Source of the DNA: Atrichornis clamosus | Lineage: Eukaryota > Chordata > Aves > Passeriformes > Menuridae | Assembly: GCA_013400975.1 (NCBI GenBank) | Contig: WBMZ01000355.1 | Span: forward strand, 124,001 to 188,000 | Direction of reading: 5' to 3' | Length of the DNA stretch: 64,000 nt | Shown here: positions 25,701 to 38,400 of the stretch, piece after piece | Numbering within the stretch: the stretch's first letter is position 1 | How the letters are laid out: the number at the start of each line of letters is the position of its first letter | Program-made: the position numbers and the translations under genes | The notes under the pieces: generated by a model | The model's input: the letters and a program-made list of their open reading frames with translations, nothing else | Told to the model about the DNA's origin: nothing | Databases searched by the model: none

Positions 25701-28700
25701 TAAACTAATGAGTTGTACTGGTTTCACATTAATATTATACTTCTAGAAAGCCTCTCCGTTGCCCACCCAACAAAGATCCAATAAACCATATTTTTAAAAG
25801 AGCCAGTCTGAAATTTATAAGCTCATGAGAATACTTAAATCAATAACAGACCATGTTCCCATGGGGAAATGTGACAGTACAGGGAATACTGTGCTGCAAA
25901 AAGCAGCAGTGCTTTCAGAGGTAGATCACCTTCCACAGCTGTGGCTGAATGTTCACTGGAACTGCTTAAAGATGTTCCATCTTCAGGAATGAATCCTGTA
26001 CTTATTCACCCCATACGTACTTCTTCTACCAAGAATAATTGTATGGATTTTCCACAGATAAAAAGATTCTGGATCAGACTCTTACATTGAATATATCATA
26101 GAGTAGGTACCTGCTCTCTCAGCAGGAAAATTCAGGATTAGTTAGTACTGATTGGTAGTGTACAGTTAGTCTGCACTCTGTTCACTTTTCCCTGATAAGT
26201 CTTCATAAAGTTTTTACCCTCTCCCCAGGGTTGGAAAGACTACTGTGTTGACTTAATCAGTACATTCTTCCTCATCATGCCTGCAACTATTTTCATTTTA
26301 CCTTTACAGCAAAGTAATCAACTCCCGCATAATAGTTGTAACATGAAAATCCAGATTAGTGCATCTGAACTTGCTCTTACTACATCTATTCTCACAACAC
26401 TTCCACAGATTTTCTAGTCTTTTTTTTTTTTTTTTTTTCCTGTAGAGGATGAATTCTTTCATTTTATTTGGAAGCTAAAATTCTATTTGGCTTGGCTTTG
26501 AATTCCTTCAGCTTTTTTTCACTATCTACGGTCTCACAGAAAGCTTATCTGACAACTTGCAGAAGTAATTTAGCACTTCAGATTTTAGTTTTGTACTTTG
26601 TCCTTCAAGTGATACCTACCAAAACATGTTTTCATGGCTGTTTTCATGGTGTTCTTTTCACATTAGCATTGGTGCAGTTACCCCACAGTTAAAACACATC
26701 CTCTTGTGGAAGAACAAATCACTCCTTTGACCAAATAACCCAAGAAAACAACATGATGATTTTCCTCTTAAGGCTTAGAAAACTCATAGTGACGATAAAA
26801 AAAGTACAAGGCAGCCTTTCTTCCAGATGGTACAACTGACACCAGAATGCATCATATGCACCTACAACTGTTCACTGGGAGCTTACCTTTCGGAAAACTT
26901 TCTCCTTTCTAAGCTTCTCTTCAACAGAAGGGAGAGCAGCTTTCTGAGGCATTGCAAGGGACTCTCTCTGGTTGAGGATAGCTGATGAAATAGGATATAT
27001 CACCACATTCTTTGGCTCTCTTCTCCCAGGACTGCCACTTTTCCCATTATAGGATAAGTTTCTTCTATCAAAAATACTGGGTCACATTCTGCTTTCATAA
27101 CTCAAAAGCAGGTTGTGAGATCTACTGCTATTTTTTTATGATTTTTCCAGCAGATAGAGAAGCCAACAGAAGTGCTGAAGCAGAAGTGAGAAATAGCAGG
27201 AGGTACCTGAGGTACAAGACTGCCTTGACTAAAAGGACACTGGTGGGGAAAAGGTGCCCCAGATGCACATCACAGTACTGAAAAGAAAATAGGATGATTA
27301 ATAGCTCCCCAAAAGGTCCACCTGTTGTTCATATTCCATTGGTGTGTCACCTGCAGCAGTGCAGCCACTCAGTCCTAATGCATTCCTATCCTAATCCCAG
27401 TCCTAATGCCCACTGCTAAAGTAACCATGGTATTAAAGTAACAATGGTATTAACCATTTCTAAAAAGTAAATTAATTTATTCCATTTCTTGCAATGCTTC
27501 TCGACTCCCTGTTTAGTCCTGCTCTTTGCTTAACCTGTGTATTATCCCTATTTCAATTCAATGACCTAATGATTCTTTATTTCTTTATAATATTTTATTC
27601 AAAAAACCAAAACCAGTATTTTTCTGCTTTCTTGAATATTTTTCAGCATTTAATACCATATTTCTGTTTCTCAGCTCTCTACTAAGTCCTGTGATTACAC
27701 TGTTTTGGGTTTCTTATTTTGTCTGATACTGACTTTAATGTATTCAGGCTTTCTTGTAGTGTCAAAATAATGTAAGAAACTGTATTCCTTGTATAATTAA
27801 ATCTAACAGAAATCTAAGAGAACCTAACATCAGGTCTATTTAATCAGCGCTTGAGATGTTGCTAAGTAAACTAGAATCTTGGAAAAAAAAGTTAAATTTT
27901 AGAGTCTTAGGTTTAATAAATATTCAGTAAAAATGTCTGTAAGTCTTTTTGCTTTGGACATCTTCTGGTTAGACTGCCTTATACAAATATACACTTAAAA
28001 CCATATCCACAAATTCCCCAAGAGAGAATTCTTATTCTTTCCTGCAAAGGGAATTTTTTCCCCAAAATAGGTCAGATGCTGCATATCAGATGCCACGCAA
28101 GGCTGAACTGATTAGACAAAGTAAAGAGGGACAAAGAGGATATTTATGAACACACAGGCACACAGGGAGACAGAAGAGAACTTTTAAGAAGCCTGAGGAA
28201 GTCTTTGGGAAGTTGAATAAAGCAAATAAGAAGGTGAGAGTGGACAGAAGGTAAGGAGGAGAGCGTGCCTCTTGATGAGAGGGCAGGAAGCTGAGAGAAA
28301 AGGATGAAGATTGTAACTCAGTGCTAGAAGGGTTCCTTGTGGTTTTCCTGTGGAGAAAAACCAAGCCTCAGATTAGCCACTTCTCTTTGAGGCTTCTGGG
28401 TGGTGCTGTGACCATTAACATTTATAACATAACAGTCATTAACAAGTGCAACTTGGTGTAACAAAACACAAGCCAAGAAATATCCTCCTCTGGGAACCAC
28501 ACTACCTTCATGCATCCAAGCTGATTCTTAGGCAGCAGGGGCATACTGCCAAAGAAAAACCGAAGCAATCCTGAAAACCTGTGCTGATGCTGCCTTTACT
28601 TCCATGTCTTTCACCAAAGGAAGAACTTGACATCTGCATTTAAATCACTTGAAATGAAACAAATTGGGGAGAGAAGGACAGTGCAAGACAGAGAGAGAGA

Positions 28701-29807
28701 TTGAAAGCAGTAATTATTTTCTGTTTGATACCTAGGTATGAGATGGGAAGAGAGAGAAAAAAATCTGTCTACAGAGTTCAGCAGTTATTAGGAAGGAGCT
28801 GAAACATGATGAAAGAACTGCATGGTATTCTTACTGCTGGTTGAATTCAAAAACTTATTTTGAACTATGATGTATGCAGAAGAGCTGATGATAAAGAGAA
28901 AATAAGCAGAGATTAATATAAAGAAGATTTAAAAAAAATTTAACTAGGATGGCATTAGGCTACAATTAGTATTGGAAAAAACACCCAACAAGATTTAGCA
29001 AAAATTACAACAACTAAAATTTGAAATTTATGGTCATGGGGAAATGCTACTATATAAGCAGGTTGCTTTCATGTCAAATCAGCAGGAAAAATACTTCTGA
29101 TCTAACAAAATTGCAAATATAATTAATATAAAAGAATTTGTAGGAGGTATCATAGGTAAATTTTTTGAAAAAATTCCCCTCGAAAAACTCTATTTTACAA
29201 ACGCACCTCAGAGATCTCTTGAATAAGTGCACAGAAAGATATGGTCTTGTCTTTCTTAACTTGCTACATCAGAAAACCCTTTTCACTTGAAGCATTACTC
29301 AACAGAAAGAGTGGTGTAACTCAGGAAGATGGTTGGCAAATGAGAGAATGCACATAATCAAACCTATAAAAACTTGTCTGTGTAAAAATGACTTGCAATA
29401 TATTTATATAACAAAATAAACATATGATTAAATGCCAGCCAAACTCATCTCCCCCTGAAGCCATCATTAATTTCATATAATTTAATACACTTGCTGCTGC
29501 ATGTTTATCCACGTTTTCAGAATTTCATAAAATATGCAGGAACTGAAGTTGCTAATTGGCAACTGAAAAGCTTTCTTTCATTACTTATTGACTACATTCT
29601 TCTCCTGAACTGGTTTTAATTAAGGGAGAGCTTAGCATTGTACCTCAATGAACAGCCCTCAGGTAAAACTGATCAGTATAGGGAATTTTGTTATTGTCTT
29701 TTCTGTTTCAGTGGTCTCAATTTTGCTGCTGCACATACATTGCTTACTGCTTTAATTAAAGTTTTTATCATTAATTACAAGTAGTAAGAGTCATGAACAA
29801 TATGGAT
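19747..29807. other. Intron stretch without recognised gene
   Basis: AT-rich DNA with scattered short open frames and no exon or clear transposon. It contains an impure GT/AT tract at 23.71-23.75 kb, a G9 run near 22.92 kb, a 19-T run at 26.42 kb and a purine-rich (plus-strand) stretch near 28.09-28.32 kb. Nothing else was identified. Confidence 0.6.
26420..26445 (+). repeat. T19 run followed by CCTGTAG
   Basis: Nineteen T and then CCTGTAG, the same arrangement as at 14947-14967. It could be the reversed poly(A) tail of a decayed minus-strand retroposon, or a cryptic plus-strand acceptor. Confidence 0.8.
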
Positions 29808-30525
29808 ATGCTCAGGGTCGCTAATGGGATCAGTGCTGTTCAGCATTGTTTTTTGGTGACATAGACAGTGGGATCCAGTGCACCTTCAGAAAGTCTGACA
29901 ACCACACCAAGCTGTGTGGCACAGTCGGCACACTGGAGGGAAGGGATGCCATCCAGAGGGACCTGGACAGGCGTGAAAGGCGGGCCTCTGTGAACACCAT
30001 GAAGTTCAACACGGCCAAGTGCAAGGTCCTGCACATGGATTGGGGCAATCCCAAACACAAATACAGGCTGGGTGAAGGATGTCTTGAGAGCAGCCCTGGG
30101 GGAAGGACTTGGGGCTGCTGTCTGATGCAAAGCTCAACATGACCTGGCAATGTGCAACTGCAGCCCAGGCACCAACCTGGAGTGAGTCCAGAGGAGGCCA
30201 CAAAGATGATCAGAGGCTTCGAGTTCCTCTCCTATAGACACAGCCTCAGAGTTGGGGTTGTTCGGCCTGTAGAATAGAAGGCTCCAGGGAGACCTTAAAG
30301 AAACTTCCAGTACCTAAAGGGCCCTACGAGAAGGGTGGAGAAGGACTTTTGACAAGGGCATGTAGTCATGGGACACGGGTCAATGGCTTTAAACTGAAAG
30401 AAGGCAGGTTTAGATTAGATGTTAGGAAGAAATTCTTTACTGTGAGGATGGTGAGGCACTGGAGAAATTGTGTCCAGAGAAGTTGTGGATATCCTATCCC
30501 CTGGAAGTGTTCAATGCTAGGTAGT
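29808..30525 (+). mobile_element. CR1 LINE fragment with reverse-transcriptase C-terminal region, deleted and frameshifted
   Basis: The open frame 29846-30142 gives CR1 ORF2 C-terminal sequence, for example DIDSGIQCT, EGRDAIQRDLD and KFNTAKCKVLHMDWGNP. A second open frame, 30349-30540, includes [20 protein letters not shown], the conserved end of CR1 ORF2. A single-base loss near 30100 breaks the frame. Near 30165-30180 the usual segment around the 'RPHLE' motif is missing, an estimated 120 bp or more. The copy is truncated at its 5' end. It also stops near 30525 without the CR1 3' terminus, which is unusual because CR1 inserts from that end. Antisense to DLG2 and inactive. Confidence 0.92.
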
Positions 30526-33119
30526 TGCCACCTTCCATGATGTCCATCTGTATGTCCTACTTTCCTTTATTTTGTAAGATTGTTAGATGGAAGGGGTGTT
30601 TTGGGGAAGGCAAGAGAAAGGGTTATGGAGCTGGGATACAACCATACACATTCAGGAGCTTTCACACATACCATAATAAAAATGTAATTTTTTTCCTGTT
30701 AAGTGCTAAGATCCTAAACCAGTTTACAGTCCAAGTGTAAGAAGCTGCCTAGAATACAGGTGGTAGAAAGAAACAGAGGGCTGAATATGGGGAACCAAGG
30801 GGATGTGCTATTCAGCAAGTGATGCCAAACAAAAAGTTGGAAGAGCACAGTGACACAACCCAGTTTCGGCAGAAGTGGTGAAAAGAGCTATCAGCGATTT
30901 CTAGGACAAACAACACATTATTCATATTTAATACCAAATTTTAGGAAATTTATTCACAAATGACTTCTCCTCATGGATATGATACCTTGCATGAAAAGAC
31001 TTGCAATGAAATATTCACCATGCTTAAGCCAGCAGATGTGAACTTTAACTCTTCTCCCTGTCCTCCCCACTATTTCTTCCAGCCTCGCCTGGTGCACAGT
31101 GAGCACCCTGGGCTCTGACACTTCTGTGGCCCCTCAGTCCTGTGCTGCACTGAGCTGTGTGCTAAAACTACGTAACTTTGTTACTGAGCTGTAAGGATCT
31201 GTTCAAGCTAAGGAGCTCCAGATTTGACATTTTGCAACATCTGATTTCTGACATGGGATGGCTTGTCTGCTTGGAATTAAGGAAAAAAAAAAGTGAAAAA
31301 AAATCAAAGGTTGACCATTAACGTAGTGAATTATAAATTAAATTAAATTAAATTCTACTCACATGAAGTAGAATTTTTAAATGAAACAAAGAGAATCAGA
31401 ACTAAGGAAAACTATCCTACTACAACTGAAATTTAGTGCTTATCCAACTATAATAAAGTTCTGGGCATACAGAAGATTTCCTTTATTTTCAACATTGGAG
31501 ATGGTGGTGATGAGTGAGATAATGAATGGAAGAAAAATTTTGTTTTGCATTTATTAACAAGAAAAAAAACAACAATAGGATAAAAACTTCATCTAAGGCA
31601 AAAATAAGCCAGGTCAAGAACAAATAATTGGCACAGAATAAACAGGTGGGGGTGTGAAATATGCCTTAAAAAGAACTAATATATAGTTGATGAAGCATAA
31701 TTCAAACCAGTGGTCACCTATTTGCCTTTCCAGAAGAGAAGAGTGATCAATGGCAAAGGTTAATTTGATTCCTTGCGCTCATTTCAGGTGAGACCTGGAG
31801 TGCAAGTAAGTAGAAACTTTGAACGTAGCTAAAATTACACAAATGAAAAGTAGGAAGAAAAATAAATCATGTTTCTCTCCATCCAGTGAAAGCATTTGAA
31901 TGAAGAAGCATGTCCTTTTGATGATCTCCTCCTCTATACTTGTCAAGGGACATTTGTTTTCATTATTTGATAAAGATAGTTCAGGGAAAAATATTCCTTT
32001 TCTCAAGTCCATTAATAAGTATTTCAAAAAAATAGCATGAACTGAAAAGCCCAGATCTAGCACCTGCATACCATGGAGAAAACTAGTTAAAGCAGAGCTG
32101 TCATATATTTCCCAATGTAAGAAACAGTAGTGAAATGATAGTGAAATACTGCAACACTAGTCATCAGTAGATCTGTGAAATCTAGTCAGCTTTATCTAAA
32201 GGAATTCATCATTGGATGAAAAACAATTTACTCCTTTAGCAGTTGTATTGTGCTAACCCTAGGAACGCTAGTCACGAAGCAGAACTTGATTATTCCAGCA
32301 CGTTACAAACACAGAAGAGGATGACACTTTCAAGGTGCTGAGAGCAGCATAATACAACTTCAGGAAACGTGTACAGCTACAATTTGATACACCTACGCTG
32401 CCTTTCAGCAGGGTCCTGAGCTGGCGGGTGCGTGTCAACCACAACACTCAGATACAGTGCTCAGGCACCACAAGCTCGCTCCTCTCCTTACTTCAACACT
32501 ACGGGCAAATTGTGTTGCTCCACTGTTCAGTTGTGGTGAATGGATAAGGGCGACTGAAGTTATTAATGTATAATCCAGCCACCTGCTCAGGTGACGAGAG
32601 AACATGGCTCTGGTTCTTACATAGCCTGAGGAAGGATGTAGAGGATGCTTTGATGCACCTGAAGCAGGTGCAGGTTCAAAATCACAGTCTAGCCCTGGAG
32701 CACCAGTTTACTGTATGACATATTCTGCATGCAAATGAGGATTTGACCTGCCTTATTTATCTCTCTAGACAGGTTTTAAAACCAGGAATCGTACAGTGTT
32801 GTCTGTGAGCACATTCCTCAGAATCACAGGAAGAGGTCTTGAGTTTCTGAGTTCAGCCCTATGGCTGCTGCAGACAACTGTATAAAGTAATTCCTTTTCA
32901 TAAGTTGTTCAAGCTCTACTTCACAAATTATACTTACTGGAAGACTATACCACAAAGCCAGTGCTAGGAGGGAAGCTTAATGGCTGTAAAGGTTAGTAAA
33001 TTTATTCCATTTTCAGCTGAAATTTATAGAGGATCAATTCAGACTCATTTGTTATTCTATCAACAATTTCCTTTAATCTTCCTAATTATCTTCCCTCTTT
33101 GGTTTTTACCCTCAACTGT
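30526..33119. other. Intron stretch without recognised gene
   Basis: Mostly AT-rich sequence. It contains a short (AAATT)n tract at 31334-31354 and A-rich runs near 31.28 kb. Open frames such as 31779-32069 (minus) show no recognisable domain. Confidence 0.55.
31334..31354. repeat. (TAAAT)n short tandem repeat
   Basis: About four units of the pentamer 'aaatt'. It may be polymorphic but is short. Confidence 0.85.
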
Positions 33120-33164
33120 ATTTACAGATGACAGTAATCTCTTCTCTCAGACTTTGCTTTTCTA

Positions 33165-33790
33165 GGCTTAATGGGACAAGTTTTTAGAGTCTTTTCAGAT
33201 GCCAGCCTATTACCTGGAGTATTCTAGTAGCCATTTTCTGAACCGATCTTCATTTAAATTAATTATTTTTAACACAAGAAACCAGACACAAATGCAATAT
33301 TCCAATAGAGCTAATGATACTTTGGCACATAACTTTCATATCCTTTGATATTGGTAGGCCTGCACATCTTTTTCAGTTTGTCTTTTTTTTACAGCTACTT
33401 GGGATGAACTTACTTATACAAAACTACTTCATGAAAATCTTTTTCATCTCTGTCAGCTAATGAGCTGTAGTTACAAAGAGTAAGTTCTTAGTTATCAGTA
33501 CTTAACACACCACTTGGCATGATTAAATTTAATTACCTTTTTTACATCAATTCTTGAGATTACCCACTGATCTCTTCAGCACACTTACATCCTCCCCATA
33601 CTGGAAACTTTTCCCAGTGCTGTGACACCAGGTAATTTCACTGACATAGAGTACGTCAAGTAGAAATGATTTGTGCTCAGATCATTACTAAATGAAGCGC
33701 ATCTCAGGAACCATCAAGAAGGACTCATTAATAATCGTCCAACCTGACAGTTACCTCTTTACAGCAATCCCTGTCATCTCCCATAAAAAC
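33165..33790 (-). mobile_element. Ancient CR1/L3-like LINE relic
   Basis: The plus strand shows, in the order expected for a reversed CR1/L3 3' region, 'agccattttctgaaccgatc', 'acaatgcaatattccaat'-type text ('caatattccaatagagcta') and 'ctgacagttacctctttac'. These correspond to CR1 'ggccctcttctgaaccc', 'cagtattccag' and the 'cagttacctc' block. Identity is low and the ends are guesses. Confidence 0.4.
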
Positions 33791-35378
33791 AGGTACTATC
33801 TATTTTTTTTCACTAATCCCCACAGTGTCCAGCACAAAGCTTATTATGCTTAAGTCAAGATAGGGAGAATAGATTTTCTTTTCCTAGGAAGTCAGTTAAA
33901 AAAAAAAGCTATGAAATTACTCTGGTATAATCTAGCTTTGCTAAATTGTGTTGAATTTTATACAATTTTCTATTTATTTCCATGACCTGAATGTGAAAAA
34001 ACATTCAAAGCTGTTCTAAGTTTAGCATGCCATTTAGCTGAAACTATAGGCTACAACATATTTTCTCCTTTCCCATTACACCGATTTTCTATATTCTGTT
34101 TCAAATGCGTGACACTGCCTTGATGAAACTTCATTTACTTTATTTAAAATTCTAGAAAGGATATCACCTTTCCTCCATGACTTAATTTTGGGCTCTTGAA
34201 ATTTCCTTGCTCATATGTTCTACTTAAAAATAATTTGTTATTTGGCTTTCATTCCTACTTATAGTCGTTAAGAAATGTGGATTCAAAATACTAGTTTGTA
34301 GACGGCACAAAATCAGTCACTATTTTATCTCCCTGGATAGTGCTCCAAGTCCTACTCCCTGCTCCTTTTCTATTTAGGTTTCCTTTTTCTTTTTCTTAAG
34401 AAAGATCTATTTTAGCTTGACTTTTTCCAAGTCTCACTTCTATGTTAAATATTAAGCTTTCAGATATACTTTTCGCCACAGACCAATCTTTTTTTCTACT
34501 CTTAATATTTTTTCAGAAGTATCTTCTCCTCTACTTAAGGATATTTCTTTTCACACTAAGTTGCAAAACTCTTTCAAATTCTTTTGATGCCTTCTCCATT
34601 TCCCATGTTTACCTCCATAACTTAGCTGAGCAATTTGTTCTGTTGGTTTCCTAGAATTCTCCCCCTATACATAAACTCCATTAAAACATTTTCCTTTAAT
34701 TTAAACAATTGATTTAAAAAGACTTGGTTGTAAGTTCTTTGCTAAATTCAGATCTTCTATGAGGACTTTAATAATGAGATCTAAAATATTACCTATTCTT
34801 TCAGTTACAATCTGGTAAAGAAATTGTCAATTAAATCCAGGCATATCTAGTATCTGTTATTAGCACCACATGTCCTCCAAATAGAGAAGTTGTGTCTCCT
34901 GGACAGTCCCTTTCTCTCAGTAAGCAGAAATACTAAAATGGAAACAACATCACCAAATTCAGTGAGAATAAGGGGATACCAACAAGGAAAGTCAGGATGA
35001 TACAGATGGCAAAATAATTTCTATACTAACATTAGTCTGTGTATTTTAAAAATCAATAACAAATAGAAACAGGCTGAGTGCATAAAAGCTAAATAACCCA
35101 TGGGCCATTTTTCCCATTGTCCATGTACAAAATTATTAAATTTATTATTTATAAAATATTTTCATAGAAACATGGAACATACACAAGCAATAATATTAAT
35201 TGAAACACAAAATCAAGACAGAACAAAGCCTCTGCCTGCTGTGGTTTCTGTGAGCCCTTCACCCTGTAGATACTTGGCTGAAGAATTGTAAAAATCTTTT
35301 TGACTTGTTTGCTTTTATGAAACTACCTCTATCAGCTAAGTAAGTAAGGCAATTAGCCTATATCACCCTCTTTGTTAG

Positions 35379-35446
35379 GGCCAGATCCAAAATGCATTAG
35401 TGACTGTGAAGAGCCTCCTATTGACTTCATGAGGCTTTAGATCAGT
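35379..35446 (+). repeat. Possible ancient amniote interspersed repeat
   Basis: 'gggccagatccaaaatgca' and 'cctcctattgacttcatga' followed by 'ggctttagatcag' recall the 'ggccagatcc ... cattgacttcagtgg ... ttggatcagg' phrase frequent in turtle and archosaur genomes. The family name is not known to me. Confidence 0.35.
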
Positions 35447-38400
35447 TTATGGGTGCAAGCCTAAAGCAACACAGACATGCCATCTGTTTTCTCCGATGGT
35501 CTGATTTCTATTCTCTACCCATTCCTTTAGAATTTCTAGTGGGTCCCTTTTCCTTTTTTCTTTCTTTGTATTTTATTTTCCAGCAGCTACAACAGCATAC
35601 TTTTCTTCACTACCTCTCACAGTTTCAAAAAAGCATAGAATGCTGCCATTTCTCTAGCTCATTTTCATATGTTTTCAGATTGTAGCTTGCTTTTTGTTTG
35701 GTAAATAGCCACATACTGCTATATAAGATCAAGCAACAGCCACACACTCTTCTTGCCTACAAATTTGAGAGGACACTGGTTTTGGTTAGCATATAAACAA
35801 CAACAAAGAATAATGAAGTGAATTTTTGTCAGTTTTCAGGTTTAATAGCAGTGCTATTTATAATTCCATAATACTGCTCCTCACTAGGCTTGTTTCAAGG
35901 AACTTTATTGCTAAGTGCTTTACTACTTAACTGATGCATTACAAAGATAAAAGAAAGGAGAGAAAATAAATGAAAATAGAAGAAAGGGCAGGGAAGATAC
36001 AGGCACTTGTCTTTGCCTTACTACACTACAACAAAATAGTTAGAAAGAAAGGTTTCTCCATCCATTTAAGTTTGCATACTGCTTTAAATTATCCATTGGG
36101 TTAATGCCTTCTTTCTCAATATCTCTAGAACAATGAACTGTTTTCTCAAACAATTTAGTGCTACAACAACGAAATTATTTAGGATTGACTTACTTTTTCA
36201 GTCAATCTTGTCAGTGTCTAATGCCTTCAAACTTGCTTCCCAGAAGCAGTCCATGGAATTCAAACTCTACCTTGCAGCACAGAGACGTTGACTCAAAATC
36301 CACAAGAAAAAACTTATTAAATGATCTCCCATTTTCTGCAGTAGTCTCTTTAAATTGATGTTGACATAATTCTTTCCATGGATTAATTAAATGATATAAG
36401 TCTAATGACTGAGTTTTTCACAGCCTAAATGTTAGAGATTCCAAATATTGTGTAATGGGGACAAGCTGCCCTTTCTTACACCCAAAGAGAACTCATATAA
36501 GCTTTCCTTGCAGCACTTTTGCTTTGAAGCATAGACCATGGTGTATGATGCAAACACTGTGACCTTCAAATCCCTGAAACGCTTTGCAGTGCACTTTTAA
36601 AAGGACTTGCTGTTGCAGGAGAGGTTTGTATCAGTTGTTCTGATCAATGCAACAACTCATACAATTTCCCAAAAGTGCTTGGATAGTGCCAGAAACTCTG
36701 AAATTAATCTGAACCATCTCCCAGATGTGTTCCAGTTAGATATGTCAAAAAGAAAGACTTAAATCAATCTGTTAAAATTTCCAGTTGTTCAGAAAATACT
36801 TCTGTATCCCAGCAATGAAGCCAATGAGGATTATGTTATTTCAAAATGAAAACAAAGCCATATTCCTTTTTCTACATCAGACCAGGAGTCAGTAAACTGA
36901 GTATCATAAAGAGCATAATGAATAACAATTTTAGCAAATATCTGGAGTACTAAAAGGACCCAGCACTTCAAGAAGAGATAATCCACTGCAGCTGAAATAG
37001 AACGGGACCTGAGGTCCAGTCTTCTACTCACTCACTGAGTTCAAACCTAGTGGTGCCTCTGGATTTTTGATTGGAACTTTTAAAAATGAAAAATATCCTA
37101 GTAGCCTTTAAAAAACTGCCAGTCTTCCTGGGAAAGTTTAACATCTTTGGGCTATAGATATTCCCTCTAATCTACTGCCTTCCTGACACTCAAAATCATG
37201 AATTCCTGACTCCACAGTAGCTTTTCTTTCCGCTTGCTCCTTTGAAAGGAAGGGTCAAGCATCTCCGTATCCTATGGATGCAAATTACCTGAGAACTAAA
37301 GTGCTTTCTTTAAAAAGAGGAAATGAAAACTCTATTCATACTGTATTCATAGTTCCTACCCAGGTTAAGGAGATCTTCATCATCCATATCTCCACTTGAA
37401 TGGTGAGGTAGGAATAGCTACCAGACGTCTTTTCTTCCCTCCTCACTAAACAAGCAGGTTCAGATCACCCCTGGGCAATTAAATTTCTTAAGTCATCCAG
37501 ACTTGGGGACATCATGTTCATGGATGGTGCCAGTTGAACGACAAGTGGTGATCTACGAGCAGCAGCACTTCCAGGAAAGCCCAAGACTGGAATTAAGATC
37601 CTCAGCACCATTTGCAGCACATTCTGACATGCACACGGACCCTGTAGGCACTTTGTCGGGCACTTTGTTAGAGTTGGAAGACTGAGTTTCATCTATGTGG
37701 CTGTTTTGGCCATCTGAGTCCCTTTATGAATCTGAGCCACAAACACCACCTTAAAAAAGGTGTATAAACCTTTCCTCTGAAATGCGGAGAAGTAAATTCA
37801 TTATTATATTATCCTCTGAACCAGTCTTCTATTTTTTTTTTTATAAACCTGATCAAAAAAACCCACTCACTAATTCTGATAACCACCTTATCAGGTATCT
37901 TCACGGATACATAATTTTAATTTTTACTTATTTTTAAAGTTAATTAGATACATTACTATACTGTAACATCATTAAAAAATTTATGCTTTCCAGAGGGAAG
38001 AAAGCAGTAATCATCAGATTTTAAAGAACTCTGAAAGCTAAGACATGAAAAAGATAACATTAAAATCAGAACAAAATAAACACTCTCACTGGAAAATGAA
38101 GACATACAGAAAAATGTTGCATTTGCTTTTTGACGGTATTTTCAAGACTATTTTTTTATATTCTAAATATTTTAAAATATTTTTAAAATTTCAAGTTGGA
38201 GAAAATTTTATCAAAATATCAATGGCCCCATAACCATTTTCAACTTAATTTTTTAAAATGATGATTTACTATTCAGTTTCTCAACAACCCTTTCTCTCTT
38301 GTAGGCTGCAGATCTCTATGCAGTCTAAAACTCACCTGCAACTAAATCCATCTGGTTTGGAGCTTTTTTTTTTTTAATATCTTATCAACCTCTTCATGAT

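Noticed and set aside
29846..30142. 98-codon open frame as a host gene
   Set aside because: The product is CR1 ORF2 C-terminal sequence in a truncated element.
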